From contig CAYXGZ010000059.1 in assembly GCA_964464755.1 (NCBI GenBank), positions 1 to 19,940 of the forward strand: 19,940 bases of DNA, written 5' to 3'. Positions 1-7,419 of this stretch are shown here, one piece after another. The DNA is from CAYXGZ01 sp964464755. Lineage in GTDB: Bacteria > Planctomycetota > MHYJ01 > JACPRB01. Positions within the stretch are counted from its first letter, which is position 1. Every line of letters starts with the position of its first letter. The position numbers and the translations under genes are program-made. The notes under the pieces are model-generated. The model was given only the letters and a program-made list of their open reading frames with translations, ran no database searches and was not told where the DNA came from.

Positions 1-1
1 G

Positions 2-499
2 AAGATCGGCGTGATGTTCGGCAACCCCGAGACGACCCCCGGCGGCCGCGCGCTGAAGTTCTACTCGAGCGTGCGCATCGACGTCCGCCGCATCGCCCAC
101 CTGAAGGACGGCGAGGTCGAGGTCGGCACCCGCGTGCGGGCCTCGGTGGTGAAGAACAAGATCGCCCCGCCCTTCAAGAAGGCGGAGTTCGACATGCTCT
201 TCGCCAGCGGGATCTCCTACGAGGGCGACCTGCTCGACATGGGCGAGGAGCAGGGCGTCATCGAGCGCAGCGGCTCGTGGATCTCGTACAAGGGCGAGAA
301 GATCGGCCAGGGCCGCGAGCGCGGCCGCGAGTTCCTCAAGGAGCACCCCGAGATCGCGATCAAGGTCGAGAACGAGATCCGCATCAAGATGGGCCTCGAG
401 CCCCGCACGATCCCCGGCAAGGCCGCCTCCGCCCCCGCGAAGGCCCCCGCCGCCGAGGAGAAGGTCGACGAGAAGAAGGTCGTGAAGGCCGGCAAGTAG
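2..499 (+). CDS. recA: Recombinase RecA, C-terminal part (5' end outside window)
   Basis: RecA is the ATP-dependent strand-exchange protein of homologous recombination and the SOS co-protease. The frame is open at the left edge and the first whole codon is at base 2, so only about 165 residues remain. They begin with KIGVMFGNPETT, the DNA-binding loop L2 region, run through the conserved ALKFYSSVR and VVKNKIAPPFK stretches, and end in the C-terminal domain with the hallmark SYKGEKIGQG. The Walker motifs lie upstream of the window. The last 25 or so residues are Ala/Pro/Lys-rich and carry about 7 Lys against 4 acidic residues, unlike the strongly acidic, autoinhibitory tail of E. coli RecA. 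The stop is TAG, followed 20 bases later by a strong intrinsic terminator, so this is the last gene of its transcript. The identity is very secure. Confidence 0.97.
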   Translation, partial: KIGVMFGNPETTPGGRALKFYSSVRIDVRRIAHLKDGEVEVGTRVRASVVKNKIAPPFKKAEFDMLFASGISYEGDLLDMGEEQGVIERSGSWISYKGEKIGQGRERGREFLKEHPEIAIKVENEIRIKMGLEPRTIPGKAASAPAKAPAAEEKVDEKKVVKAGK

Positions 500-519
500 C
501 CGCCCAGCCCGCCCCCTCC

Positions 520-558
520 GCGGGACGGCCGGAAGCCCCGGCCGTCCCGCCTTTTTTT
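520..558 (+). terminator. Rho-independent terminator after recA
   Basis: A perfect 13-bp stem (520-532 pairs with 538-550) closes a 5-base loop, AAGCC, and is followed by C and then seven T residues (552-558). This is a textbook intrinsic terminator and separates recA from the next gene. It is the only convincing intrinsic terminator I found in the window. Confidence 0.93.
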
Positions 559-583
559 GGAACGCGCGCCGGGCCGCGCCGGT

Positions 584-589
584 CATAAT
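584..589 (+). promoter_or_regulatory. Candidate -10 box for the zinc-ribbon/YIP1 gene
   Basis: CATAAT matches the TATAAT consensus at 5 of 6 positions in otherwise GC-rich DNA. Only 11 bases separate it from the ATG at 601, so transcription would begin about 5 bases before the start codon. No clear -35 box stands at 16-18 bases upstream. A 5-bp inverted repeat, GCCGG/CCGGC (578-582 and 590-594), brackets the box, but such short GC arms are common here by chance. Confidence 0.5.
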
Positions 590-600
590 CCGGCTTCCCG

Positions 601-1488
601 ATGAGCATCACCTTCCGCTGCGACTGCGGCTCGCCGCTGGAATTCCCGGACAACCTGGCCGGGCAGACCGTCCGCTGCATCGCCTGCGGCCGGGACGTGC
701 GGGTGCCGGTCTCGCCGCTCGACCGCCCCTGCCCCTACTGCGCCGCGCCCATCCCGTCGTCCGCGTCCACCTGCCCGGCCTGCCGCCAGCCCCTGGGCGC
801 CGCGAAAGCCCCGGCCGCCCCCGAGCCCCCGAGGATCCGGACCGCGCCGGCGGCGGAGTCCGGCCGCTACATCCCCTGGGAGGACTCCTCCGCCGGGCTC
901 TTCGGCGGCTACTGGAAGACCTGGGCCGGGTCCCAGTTCGGCATGGACGCCTTCTGGAGCCGGGTGCCCTGGGAGGGCGGGTTCGGGGCGCCGCTGAAGT
1001 ACGTCCTGTTCACGATGGCCCACTTCCTCGTGCTCGGGATGTTCTGCATCGTCCCGTTCGTCCTCTTCATGCTCGTCGGGGTCGCGTCGAGCCCCGGGGA
1101 CCGGGCCCCCGAGGCGGGCGCCGTCCTCGCGATGATCGTCGTCGGGATCCCGGTCTTCGTGGGCTTCGCCCTGCTCGGGACCTTCCTCGCGGCCGCGATC
1201 TACCACCTGGTGCTCCGGTTGCTCGGGGGCGTCGGGACCTACGAGGCGACGTACCGCGCCGTGGCCTACTCCTACGGCACCCAGTTCTGGGCGGTCATCC
1301 CCTACCTGGGCGGCCTCGTGCAGACCGTGTTCCTGCTCATCGCCCTCATCCACGGCTTCTCGCATGCCCACCAGGTGTCGAAGGGGAAGGCGGCGCTCGC
1401 GTTCCTCCTCCCCGCCGCCTTTTGCTGCTGCCTTGCCGCCGGCGGGATCTTCCTGCTCTTCTTCAGCGTCGCCCGGCACGCCCATTGA
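601..1488 (+). CDS. Zinc-ribbon YIP1-family-like membrane protein
   Basis: This is a 295-residue protein of unknown exact role. The N-terminus has two zinc-ribbon-like knuckles: Cys7/Cys9 with Cys26/Cys29 (FRCDCG...VRCIACG), then Cys44/Cys47 with Cys58/Cys61. A Pro/Ala linker (about residues 66-90) leads to a membrane domain with four to five hydrophobic segments (about 132-158, 173-203, 226-250 and 263-288). The membrane part resembles the YIP1 family in layout, including a conserved-looking aromatic stretch around GTYEATYRAVAYSYG. Cytosolic zinc ribbons followed by a YIP1 domain are frequent in Planctomycetota-type genomes. The gene has no Shine-Dalgarno site, and a -10-like box lies 11 bases before its ATG. 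Its TGA is followed after one base by the ATG of pgeF, so the two are translationally coupled. The family assignment is inferred by eye; YIP1 membership should be confirmed with a profile search. Confidence 0.75.
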   Translation: MSITFRCDCGSPLEFPDNLAGQTVRCIACGRDVRVPVSPLDRPCPYCAAPIPSSASTCPACRQPLGAAKAPAAPEPPRIRTAPAAESGRYIPWEDSSAGLFGGYWKTWAGSQFGMDAFWSRVPWEGGFGAPLKYVLFTMAHFLVLGMFCIVPFVLFMLVGVASSPGDRAPEAGAVLAMIVVGIPVFVGFALLGTFLAAAIYHLVLRLLGGVGTYEATYRAVAYSYGTQFWAVIPYLGGLVQTVFLLIALIHGFSHAHQVSKGKAALAFLLPAAFCCCLAAGGIFLLFFSVARHAH

Positions 1489-1489
1489 G

Positions 1490-2215
1490 ATGATCCGCGT
1501 CGACGGCCCGGTCCCGCTCCTCCGCTCGGAGCGTCTCGCCGCGCTGCAGGGCATCGGCCACGCCGTCACCACCCGCGCGGGCGGAGTCAGCACCGGGTTC
1601 CGCGCCTCGCTCAACCTCGGAGATCGGCCCGGGGAGACCGACGCCAACCTCGGCGTGAACCGGCAGCGCGCGGTCGCGGCCGCGGGCGCGCCGCCGGACC
1701 TCGTCCTGCTCCGCCAGGTCTGCGGCTCCGAGGTCCTCCGCGCCGGCCGCTCCGGCGAGACCGGCGACGCGCTCTGGACCGGCCACCCCGGCCGGACGCT
1801 GCTCACGCTCTCCGCGGACTGCTGCCTCGTCCTGCTCGCGGACCCGGTGCGGCGGCGCGTCGCCAGCGTCCACGCCTCCCGCGCCGGGGCCCGGGGCAAC
1901 ATCGCGGGCCGCGCCGTCGCCGCCCTCGGCTCGGACCCGGCGAACCTCGTCGCCCTCGTCGGCCCCTCGATCGGGCCCTGCTGCCACGAGCTCCACGGGC
2001 CCGTGCTCGAGGACTGGCGCGCCCACGCCCCGTCGCGGATGGACGGGACCCGGCTCGACCTCAAGGGCGTCGTGCGCGACCAGCTCGCCGCGGCGGGCGT
2101 CCGCGCCGTGGATTCCTGGGACCTCTGCACGAAATGCCGGGCCGACCTCTTCTTCAGCCACCGGCGCGACGGCGAGGGGGCGGGCCGCTTCGGGGCGCTA
2201 ATCTGGCTTGAGTGA
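1490..2215 (+). CDS. pgeF: PgeF/YlmD-family purine nucleoside phosphorylase (laccase-domain protein)
   Basis: This 241-residue protein belongs to the DUF152/multicopper polyphenol oxidase family (YfiH/PgeF, YlmD, FAMIN), whose members act as zinc-dependent purine nucleoside phosphorylases/adenosine deaminases. In E. coli the protein also affects peptidoglycan composition. Family landmarks are present in order: THAVTTRAGGVS-like start (24-34), SLNLG (40-44), LRQV (74-77), LSADCCLVLL (107-116) with Cys111, VHAS (127-130) with His128, GPSIGPCC (about 159-166) and FFSHRRDG near the end. The family metal site uses two His and one Cys. The first His, normally in a QVHG motif, is Cys78 here (QVCG). 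The ATG at 1490 sits one base after the preceding stop, and no Shine-Dalgarno site is visible. A start further upstream is possible in the same frame but would overlap the membrane gene. The end of the gene carries the -35 of the alaS promoter. Confidence 0.88.
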   Translation: MIRVDGPVPLLRSERLAALQGIGHAVTTRAGGVSTGFRASLNLGDRPGETDANLGVNRQRAVAAAGAPPDLVLLRQVCGSEVLRAGRSGETGDALWTGHPGRTLLTLSADCCLVLLADPVRRRVASVHASRAGARGNIAGRAVAALGSDPANLVALVGPSIGPCCHELHGPVLEDWRAHAPSRMDGTRLDLKGVVRDQLAAAGVRAVDSWDLCTKCRADLFFSHRRDGEGAGRFGALIWLE

Positions 2216-2236
2216 TCCGGCGGGACGCCGGATAAT
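2208..2236 (+). promoter_or_regulatory. alaS promoter
   Basis: TTGAGT (2208-2213, 4 of 6 to TTGACA) and GATAAT (2231-2236, 5 of 6 to TATAAT) are separated by exactly 17 bases. The -35 lies inside the last codons of pgeF. The -10 ends nine bases before the alaS ATG, predicting a leader of about three bases. An inverted repeat fills the spacer and overlaps the -10. Confidence 0.65.
2215..2233. repeat. Perfect inverted repeat inside the alaS promoter (possible operator)
   Basis: ATCCGGCG (2215-2222) and its exact reverse complement CGCCGGAT (2226-2233) flank the 3-base spacer GGA. The palindrome fills the -35/-10 spacer, and its right arm overlaps the first three bases of the -10. There is no T-run after it, so it is not a terminator. 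An operator or a DNA hairpin in the promoter is the likelier meaning. Confidence 0.6.
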
Positions 2237-2245
2237 CTCCGCCCC

Positions 2246-4969
2246 ATGCGCACCGACGAGATCCGCCAGGCCTACCTCGAGTTCTACAAGTCCAAGGGCC
2301 ACGCCATCTACCCCTCGGACTCCCTGGTGCCCGCCAACGACCCGTCCATCCTCTTCACCACCGCGGGCATGGCGCAGTTCAAGGACATGTTCCTCGGCAT
2401 CGGCAAGCTCCCGCACAAGCGCATCACGACGGCCCAGAAGTGCCTGCGCGTCGGCGACCTCGAGAACGTCGGCCGCACCAAGCGCCACCACACCTTCTTC
2501 GAGATGCTCGGGAACTTCTCCTTCGGCGACTACTTCAAGGAGCAGGCGATCCCCTGGGCCTGGGAGTTCTACACGAAGGTGCTCGGCCTCCCGCCCGCCC
2601 TGCTCTGGCCCTCGATCTGGGAGAAGGACGAGGAGTCCGCCGAGTCCTGGAAGCGCCTCGTGGACCCGCCGAACCCGATCACCCGCCTCGGCGAGGGCGA
2701 CAACTTCTGGCCGGCCTACGCGCCCAGCCGCGGGCCCAACGGCCCCTGCGGCCCCTGCAGCGAGCTCTACTACGACTTCGGCAAGGGCCCGTGGTGGTGC
2801 GGGAAGTGCGAGCGGCCGGGCTGCGACTGCGACCGCTTCGTCGAGATCGGCAACATCGTCTTCACGCAGTACGACCGGCAGGAGGGCGGCGTCCTCGCGC
2901 CCCTGCCCCGCAAGAACATCGACTTCGGCGGCGGCCTCGAGCGCGTCTCGGCGGCCGTCCAGGGCGTGAAGTCCAGCTTCGAGTCCGACGTCTTCAGGGC
3001 GATCATCGCGGCCGAGGAGGCCGCGCTGGGCGCGAAGTACGTCGCGGACCACGAGCTCGGGCGGCGCTTCCGCCGCATCGCCGACCACGTCCGCGCCCTC
3101 GCGTTCTGCATCGCCGACGGCGCGCGCCCCTCGAACGAGGGCCGCGGCTACGTCGTCCGCCGCATCCTGCGCACGGCGTTCCGCGACGGCTGGAAGATCG
3201 GCGCCCGCGACACGTTCATGCACCGGGTCGTGCCCTCCGTGGTCGAGGTCATGGGCCGGGCCTACCCGGAGCTCGCCGACCGGCGCGCGGCGATCGAGCA
3301 GGCGATCAAGGTCGAGGAGGAGCAGTTCCTCAAGACCATCGAGCGCGGGCTCTCCGTCATCGACGAGCTCGTCGCGAAGCTCCGCAAGTCCGGGGGCGCG
3401 GCGCTCTCCGGCAAGGACGCGCTGCTCCTCTACGAGAGCCACGGCTTCCCCATCGAGCTGACCGTCGACGTGCTGGCGGACCAGGGGCTCTCCGTGGACC
3501 GCGAGGGCTTCCAGCGGGAGCTCGAGGCCGTGCGCAAGTCCGAGAAGCACGACGTCTTCGACCCCAACTCGACGCTCACGAAGATCAAGGAGCGGAAGTT
3601 CCCGCTCACCGAGTTCGTCGGGTACGGGATCCCGGTCGCGGAGCTCGCGAAGCCCGTCGGGGTCTCCGTGCTCCGCGCCGTGAAGCTGGACCCCGAGGGC
3701 TGGACGCGCTTCCAGGAATCCAAGAAGGACATGGCCCGGGTCTCCCAGCTCATCGGCAAGGGCTCGATCGAGAACGAGATCCCCGCGGGCTCGCTCGTGG
3801 CCGTGCTGCTCGACCGGACGCCCTTCTACGCGGAGGGCGGCGGGCAGGTGGGCGACGCGGGCTGGATCCGCGGCGAGGGCTTCGAGGTCGCCGTCGAGGA
3901 CTGCCGCAAGCCCGACGGCTACTACTTCCACCTCGGGAAGGTGACGAAGGGGACGCTGCGCGCCGGCGCGAAGGCCGAGGCGGCGATCGACGCCCCCCGG
4001 CGGCTCGACATCATGCGCAACCACACCGGCACGCACCTGCTCCACGCGGCGCTGCGCGCGGTGCTCGGGGACCACGTCACGCAGGCGGGCTCGGTCGTCG
4101 AGCCGCAGCGCCTGCGCTTCGACTTCACGCACCCGAAGGGCCTCTCGCGCGAGGAGCTGAGGGCGATCGAGGACTGGGTCAACCGCGTCGTCTTCTCGGA
4201 GGCCGCGGTGACCAAGGTGGAGCTGGGCCTCGAGGAGGCGAAGAAGACCGGCGCGCTGATGTTCTTCGGCGAGAAGTACGGCGACCGCGTGCGCGTCGTC
4301 ACGGTCGGCGACAGGGCGTCCGTCGAGTTCTGCGGCGGCACGCACCTCGAGCACGCCTCGACGATCGGCGGCTTCCGCATCACGAGCGAGAGCGCGATCG
4401 GCAGCGGCACGCGGCGCCTCGAGGCCGTGACCGGGCCGGGCGCGATCGAGCACGCGCGTCAGCAGGAGGAGCTCCTCGGCGAGCTGGCCCGCGAGCTGGG
4501 CTGCCCGGTGGCGGACCTGCCCCGCCGGATGAAGCACCAGGCGAAGGAGATCCACGAGCTGAAGACCGAGATCGGGAAGCTCAAGAAGGGCGGCCAGGGC
4601 GCGGGCTCCGACGACCTGCTGAAGCAGGCGAAGGAGGTCGGCGCCGAGAAGTTCCTGGCCGCGAAGCTCGGCGACGGCAAGGTGGACGACGCCCGGGCCC
4701 TCATGGATGTCCTGATCCAGCAGAAGAAGCTGGCGGCGGCGATCCTCGCCGTCCCCGGCGAGCGCCCCGCCTTCGTCATCGGCGTCCGCGAGGACGTCGT
4801 GAAGTCGAAGGGCCTCAAGGCGGGCGACCTGGCGAAGGAGATCGGCAAGGCCTGCGGCGGGGGCGGCGGCGGACGCGAGTTCCAGGCCCAGGCCGGCGCG
4901 TCGGACGCGTCGAAGATCCCCCTCGGCTTCGAGACCTTCGAGGCCGCCGTGCGGGCCAAGCTGGCGTAG
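2246..4969 (+). CDS. alaS: Alanyl-tRNA synthetase
   Basis: This 907-residue class II synthetase joins alanine to tRNA-Ala and clears mischarged Ser and Gly. The aminoacylation core includes SLVPANDPSILFTTAGM (26-42), the RTKRHHTFFEMLGNFSFGDYF region (motif 2, 77-97) and GPNGPCGPCSE (163-173). A Cys cluster, Cys185/188/193/195, lies just before the DRFVEIGNIVF strand. The editing domain has the zinc set His593 and His597 (HTGTH) with Cys696 and His700 (CGGTH). The C-Ala domain ends with the Gly-rich CGGGGGGREFQAQAG (870-884). Length and domain order are normal. The gene has its own promoter starting inside pgeF, no Shine-Dalgarno site, and ends in TAG. No terminator with a T-run follows; a short CCGGA/TCCGG stem at 5010-5022 is weak. 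Confidence 0.97.
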   Translation: MRTDEIRQAYLEFYKSKGHAIYPSDSLVPANDPSILFTTAGMAQFKDMFLGIGKLPHKRITTAQKCLRVGDLENVGRTKRHHTFFEMLGNFSFGDYFKEQAIPWAWEFYTKVLGLPPALLWPSIWEKDEESAESWKRLVDPPNPITRLGEGDNFWPAYAPSRGPNGPCGPCSELYYDFGKGPWWCGKCERPGCDCDRFVEIGNIVFTQYDRQEGGVLAPLPRKNIDFGGGLERVSAAVQGVKSSFESDVFRAIIAAEEAALGAKYVADHELGRRFRRIADHVRALAFCIADGARPSNEGRGYVVRRILRTAFRDGWKIGARDTFMHRVVPSVVEVMGRAYPELADRRAAIEQAIKVEEEQFLKTIERGLSVIDELVAKLRKSGGAALSGKDALLLYESHGFPIELTVDVLADQGLSVDREGFQRELEAVRKSEKHDVFDPNSTLTKIKERKFPLTEFVGYGIPVAELAKPVGVSVLRAVKLDPEGWTRFQESKKDMARVSQLIGKGSIENEIPAGSLVAVLLDRTPFYAEGGGQVGDAGWIRGEGFEVAVEDCRKPDGYYFHLGKVTKGTLRAGAKAEAAIDAPRRLDIMRNHTGTHLLHAALRAVLGDHVTQAGSVVEPQRLRFDFTHPKGLSREELRAIEDWVNRVVFSEAAVTKVELGLEEAKKTGALMFFGEKYGDRVRVVTVGDRASVEFCGGTHLEHASTIGGFRITSESAIGSGTRRLEAVTGPGAIEHARQQEELLGELARELGCPVADLPRRMKHQAKEIHELKTEIGKLKKGGQGAGSDDLLKQAKEVGAEKFLAAKLGDGKVDDARALMDVLIQQKKLAAAILAVPGERPAFVIGVREDVVKSKGLKAGDLAKEIGKACGGGGGGREFQAQAGASDASKIPLGFETFEAAVRAKLA

Positions 4970-5066
4970 CTCAGGAAAGTCCCGCGGCCCGTCGCAATCC
5001 TCCTCGCTCCCGGACCGTCCGGCCCCCTCATCCCCCCTCGGCCCGCCGCTTGCTGCCTTTCCCTCC

Positions 5067-6359
5067 ATGGACGACCCCCTCCTCGGGACGGTGCTGCTCA
5101 AGGCCGGGGCGGTCACCCGCGACCAGCTCCAGCGGGCCCTGTCGGTCCAGCGCGAGGCGCCCTCGCGGCGCCTGCTCGGCGAGATCCTCCTCGAGCAGAA
5201 GCTCGTGGACGAGGGCCGCCTCGAGGCGATCCTCTCGCACACGCGCCGCATCCAGGAGATCACCCGCGTCCAGCACAAGTTCTCGATGGCCGAGCTCGAG
5301 AAGCGCCTCGCGGGCGCGACGGGCGTCGCCCTCCTGAAGCTCGTGCGGGACCTCGAGGCCTCGGACCTCCACTACGGCACCGGCGAGAAGCCGGTCGTCC
5401 GCATCCACGGCAACCTGGTGGACCTCCCCGCCGCGGCGCCGACGCCGGAGGCCTGGGACCGGATGATCGCCTCCGTGCTGCCCGAAGACCCGCTGGGCCG
5501 GCTCCGCGCGAACGGCAGCCTCGACGCGGCCCTCGAGATCCCGGGCGCCGGCCGCTTCCGCGTCAACCTCTTCCGCCACCACCGCGGCGCGGGCGCCGTG
5601 TTCCGCGTCATCCCCGAGCTGGCCTGGGCCTTCGAGCGGACCGGCCTCCCGCCCATCGTGAAGACCTTCGCGGAGTTCCCGCACGGCCTCGTGCTCGTCA
5701 CCGGCCCGATCGGCAGCGGCAAGACGACGACGCTGGCCTCCCTGCTCCACGAGATCAACCGCACGCAGCGGGTCCACGTGGTCACCCTCGAGGACCCCAT
5801 CGAGTACGTCCTCCGGAGCGACAAGGCGTTCATCTCGCAGCGCGAGATCGGGCGCCACTCCGAGAGCTTCGCCTCGGGCCTGCGGGCCGCGCTGCGCGAG
5901 GACCCCGACGTCCTCGTCGTCGGCGAGCTCCGGGACACGGAGAGCGTGCAGACCGCCGTCACGGCCGCCGAGACCGGCCACCTCGTCTTCGCGACGCTGC
6001 ACACGCCGACGGCGCACCGGACCGTCCTGCGCCTCGTGGACCAGTTCCCGCTGCACAAGCGGGCCCACCTCCGCGCGATGCTCGCCTCCTCGCTGCGGGC
6101 CGTGGTCTGCCAGCAGCTCGTGCCGAACGTCGACGGGAAGGGCCGCAGCCTCGCCGTGGAGATCCTCGTCGTCACGCCCGCGGTCGCGAACCTCATCCGC
6201 GAGGAGCGGACCTGGCAGATCCCGGTGATGATCCAGACCGGCGGCGCCGAGGGGATGCGGCGGATGGACGACTCGCTGCGCGACCTCGTGCGCGCGAAGC
6301 GGATCTCCGTGGCCGACGCGCTCTCCCGCGCGACGGACCGCGAGCGGATCCTGGAGTGA
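5067..6359 (+). CDS. PilT-class type IV pilus ATPase with N-terminal MshEN/GspE_N-like domain
   Basis: This 430-residue secretion ATPase most resembles PilT, the hexameric motor that retracts type IV pili. The core has Walker A GPIGSGKT (213-220, Lys219), an Asp box VVTLEDPIEY (238-247), Walker B DVLVVGELRD (281-290, Glu287) and a His box GHLVFATLHT (304-313). The PilT-type ANLIREERTWQI element and a GMRRMDDSL stretch near the C-terminus favour PilT over PilB/GspE, as does the absence of the zinc CxxC pair. The unusual part is the N-terminal ~60 residues, with two repeats around LLGTVLLKAGAVTRDQL and LLGEILLEQKLVDEG. These look like the helical MshEN/GspE_N repeat normally found on assembly ATPases, some of which bind cyclic-di-GMP. 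The 97 bases before the ATG show no clear promoter or Shine-Dalgarno site. The gene is followed after four bases by a second pilT. Confidence 0.85.
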   Translation: MDDPLLGTVLLKAGAVTRDQLQRALSVQREAPSRRLLGEILLEQKLVDEGRLEAILSHTRRIQEITRVQHKFSMAELEKRLAGATGVALLKLVRDLEASDLHYGTGEKPVVRIHGNLVDLPAAAPTPEAWDRMIASVLPEDPLGRLRANGSLDAALEIPGAGRFRVNLFRHHRGAGAVFRVIPELAWAFERTGLPPIVKTFAEFPHGLVLVTGPIGSGKTTTLASLLHEINRTQRVHVVTLEDPIEYVLRSDKAFISQREIGRHSESFASGLRAALREDPDVLVVGELRDTESVQTAVTAAETGHLVFATLHTPTAHRTVLRLVDQFPLHKRAHLRAMLASSLRAVVCQQLVPNVDGKGRSLAVEILVVTPAVANLIREERTWQIPVMIQTGGAEGMRRMDDSLRDLVRAKRISVADALSRATDRERILE

Positions 6360-6363
6360 CGCC

Positions 6364-7419
6364 ATGGCCCAGATCGACGCGCTGCTGGAGCGGATGGGGG
6401 CGCTGGACGCCTCCGACCTGCACCTGAAGTCGGGCGAGGCCCCCCGCTTCCGCATCCGGGGCGACCTGGAGCGCTACGACGCCCGCGGGGTCGTCGCCCC
6501 GGCCGAGGTCGACGCCTACGTCCGCGAGATCCTCCGCCCCGAGCAGGCGCGCCGCCTCGACGCGACCGGCGAGCTGGACTTCGGCTACGGCGACGTGCGC
6601 CGCGGCCGCTACCGCGTCAACGCGTTCCGCGACCTCTCCGGCCCGGCCGCCGCCTTCCGCCGGATCCCGGGCGTCGTGCCCTCGATCCGCGACCTCGCGC
6701 TCCCCGACTCCGTGGAGCACTTCGCCCACCTGCGCAGCGGCCTCGTGCTCTTCACGGGCGCCACGGGCTCGGGCAAGACCTCGACGATGGCCTCCCTCCT
6801 GGACGTCATCAACTCGCAGCACCGTCGCCACATCGTGACGCTCGAGGATCCGATCGAGTTCCTCCACGAGCCCAAGAAGTCCCTGGTCCGCCAGCGCGGC
6901 GTGCACGAGGACGTGCCGGACTTCGCCACCGGGATCCGCAACGCGCTCCGCGAGGACGTCGAGGTCCTCCTCCTCGGCGAGATGCGCGACCTCGAGTCGA
7001 TCCGCCTCGCGCTGACGGCGGGCGAGGTCGGCGTGCTCGTCTTCGCGACGTTGCACACGAACGGCGCGGCCGCGTCCTGCGACCGCATCGTCGACGTCTT
7101 CTCCGCCGAGGAACAGCCGCAGATCCGCGCGATGCTCTCCCAATCCCTGGCGGGCATCGTCTCCCAGGTCCTGCTGCGCCGGATCGACGGGCGGGGGCGC
7201 ATCCCCGCGGTCGAGGTGCTGCACGCGACGCCCGCGGTGGGCTCGATGATCCGCGAGAACAAGGTCCAGGAGATCGCCAACGTCATCCAGACCGGCAAGG
7301 CGGCGGGGATGCAGACGATGGACGACGCCCTGGAGGCGCTGGTCGCCGCGAAGCGGGTCGACCCGAGGGAGGCCTGGGCCTACGCGACGAACCGGGTCCG
7401 CTTCGAGAAGTACCTCTAG
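6364..7419 (+). CDS. pilT: Type IV pilus retraction ATPase PilT
   Basis: This 351-residue protein has the usual PilT length. The N-terminal PAS-like domain carries DASDLHLKSGEAPRFRIRG (15-33). The ATPase core has Walker A GATGSGKTS (132-140, Lys138), Asp box IVTLEDPIEF (157-166), Walker B VEVLLLGEMRD (199-209, Glu206) and a His-box equivalent GVLVFATLHTN (223-233). The first His of the usual GHLVF motif is Val224, while His231 is kept. The C-terminus keeps MIRENKVQEIANVIQTG-like and GMQTMDDAL stretches typical of PilT. A GGAG (6353-6356) seven bases before the ATG overlaps the end of the upstream PilT-like gene, so the two form a coupled operon and may make a mixed or paired motor. Its TAG stop shares the CTAG at 7416-7419 with the convergent neighbour. 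Confidence 0.92.
   Translation: MAQIDALLERMGALDASDLHLKSGEAPRFRIRGDLERYDARGVVAPAEVDAYVREILRPEQARRLDATGELDFGYGDVRRGRYRVNAFRDLSGPAAAFRRIPGVVPSIRDLALPDSVEHFAHLRSGLVLFTGATGSGKTSTMASLLDVINSQHRRHIVTLEDPIEFLHEPKKSLVRQRGVHEDVPDFATGIRNALREDVEVLLLGEMRDLESIRLALTAGEVGVLVFATLHTNGAAASCDRIVDVFSAEEQPQIRAMLSQSLAGIVSQVLLRRIDGRGRIPAVEVLHATPAVGSMIRENKVQEIANVIQTGKAAGMQTMDDALEALVAAKRVDPREAWAYATNRVRFEKYL

Noticed and set aside
1364..1489. Longer pgeF start upstream of 1490
   Set aside because: It would overlap the membrane gene by over 120 bases, and the extra residues are Arg/Ser-rich with no family match; ATG at 1490 follows the preceding stop directly.
5010..5022. CCGGA/TCCGG hairpin between alaS and the PilT-like gene as terminator
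   Set aside because: The stem is only 5 bp, no T-run follows, and such short palindromes are common at this GC content.
583..5278. Very long open frames antisense to the YIP1, pgeF and alaS genes (over 500 and 1000 codons)
   Set aside because: GC-rich DNA rarely makes stop codons in opposite frames. Their translations are low-complexity Arg/Ala/Glu/Leu strings without motifs, while the plus-strand frames encode clear families.
5067..6359. Calling the PilT-like ATPase GspE or PilB because of its N-terminal domain
   Set aside because: The core lacks the zinc CxxC pairs and has PilT-specific C-terminal elements (ANLIREER, GMRRMDDSL).
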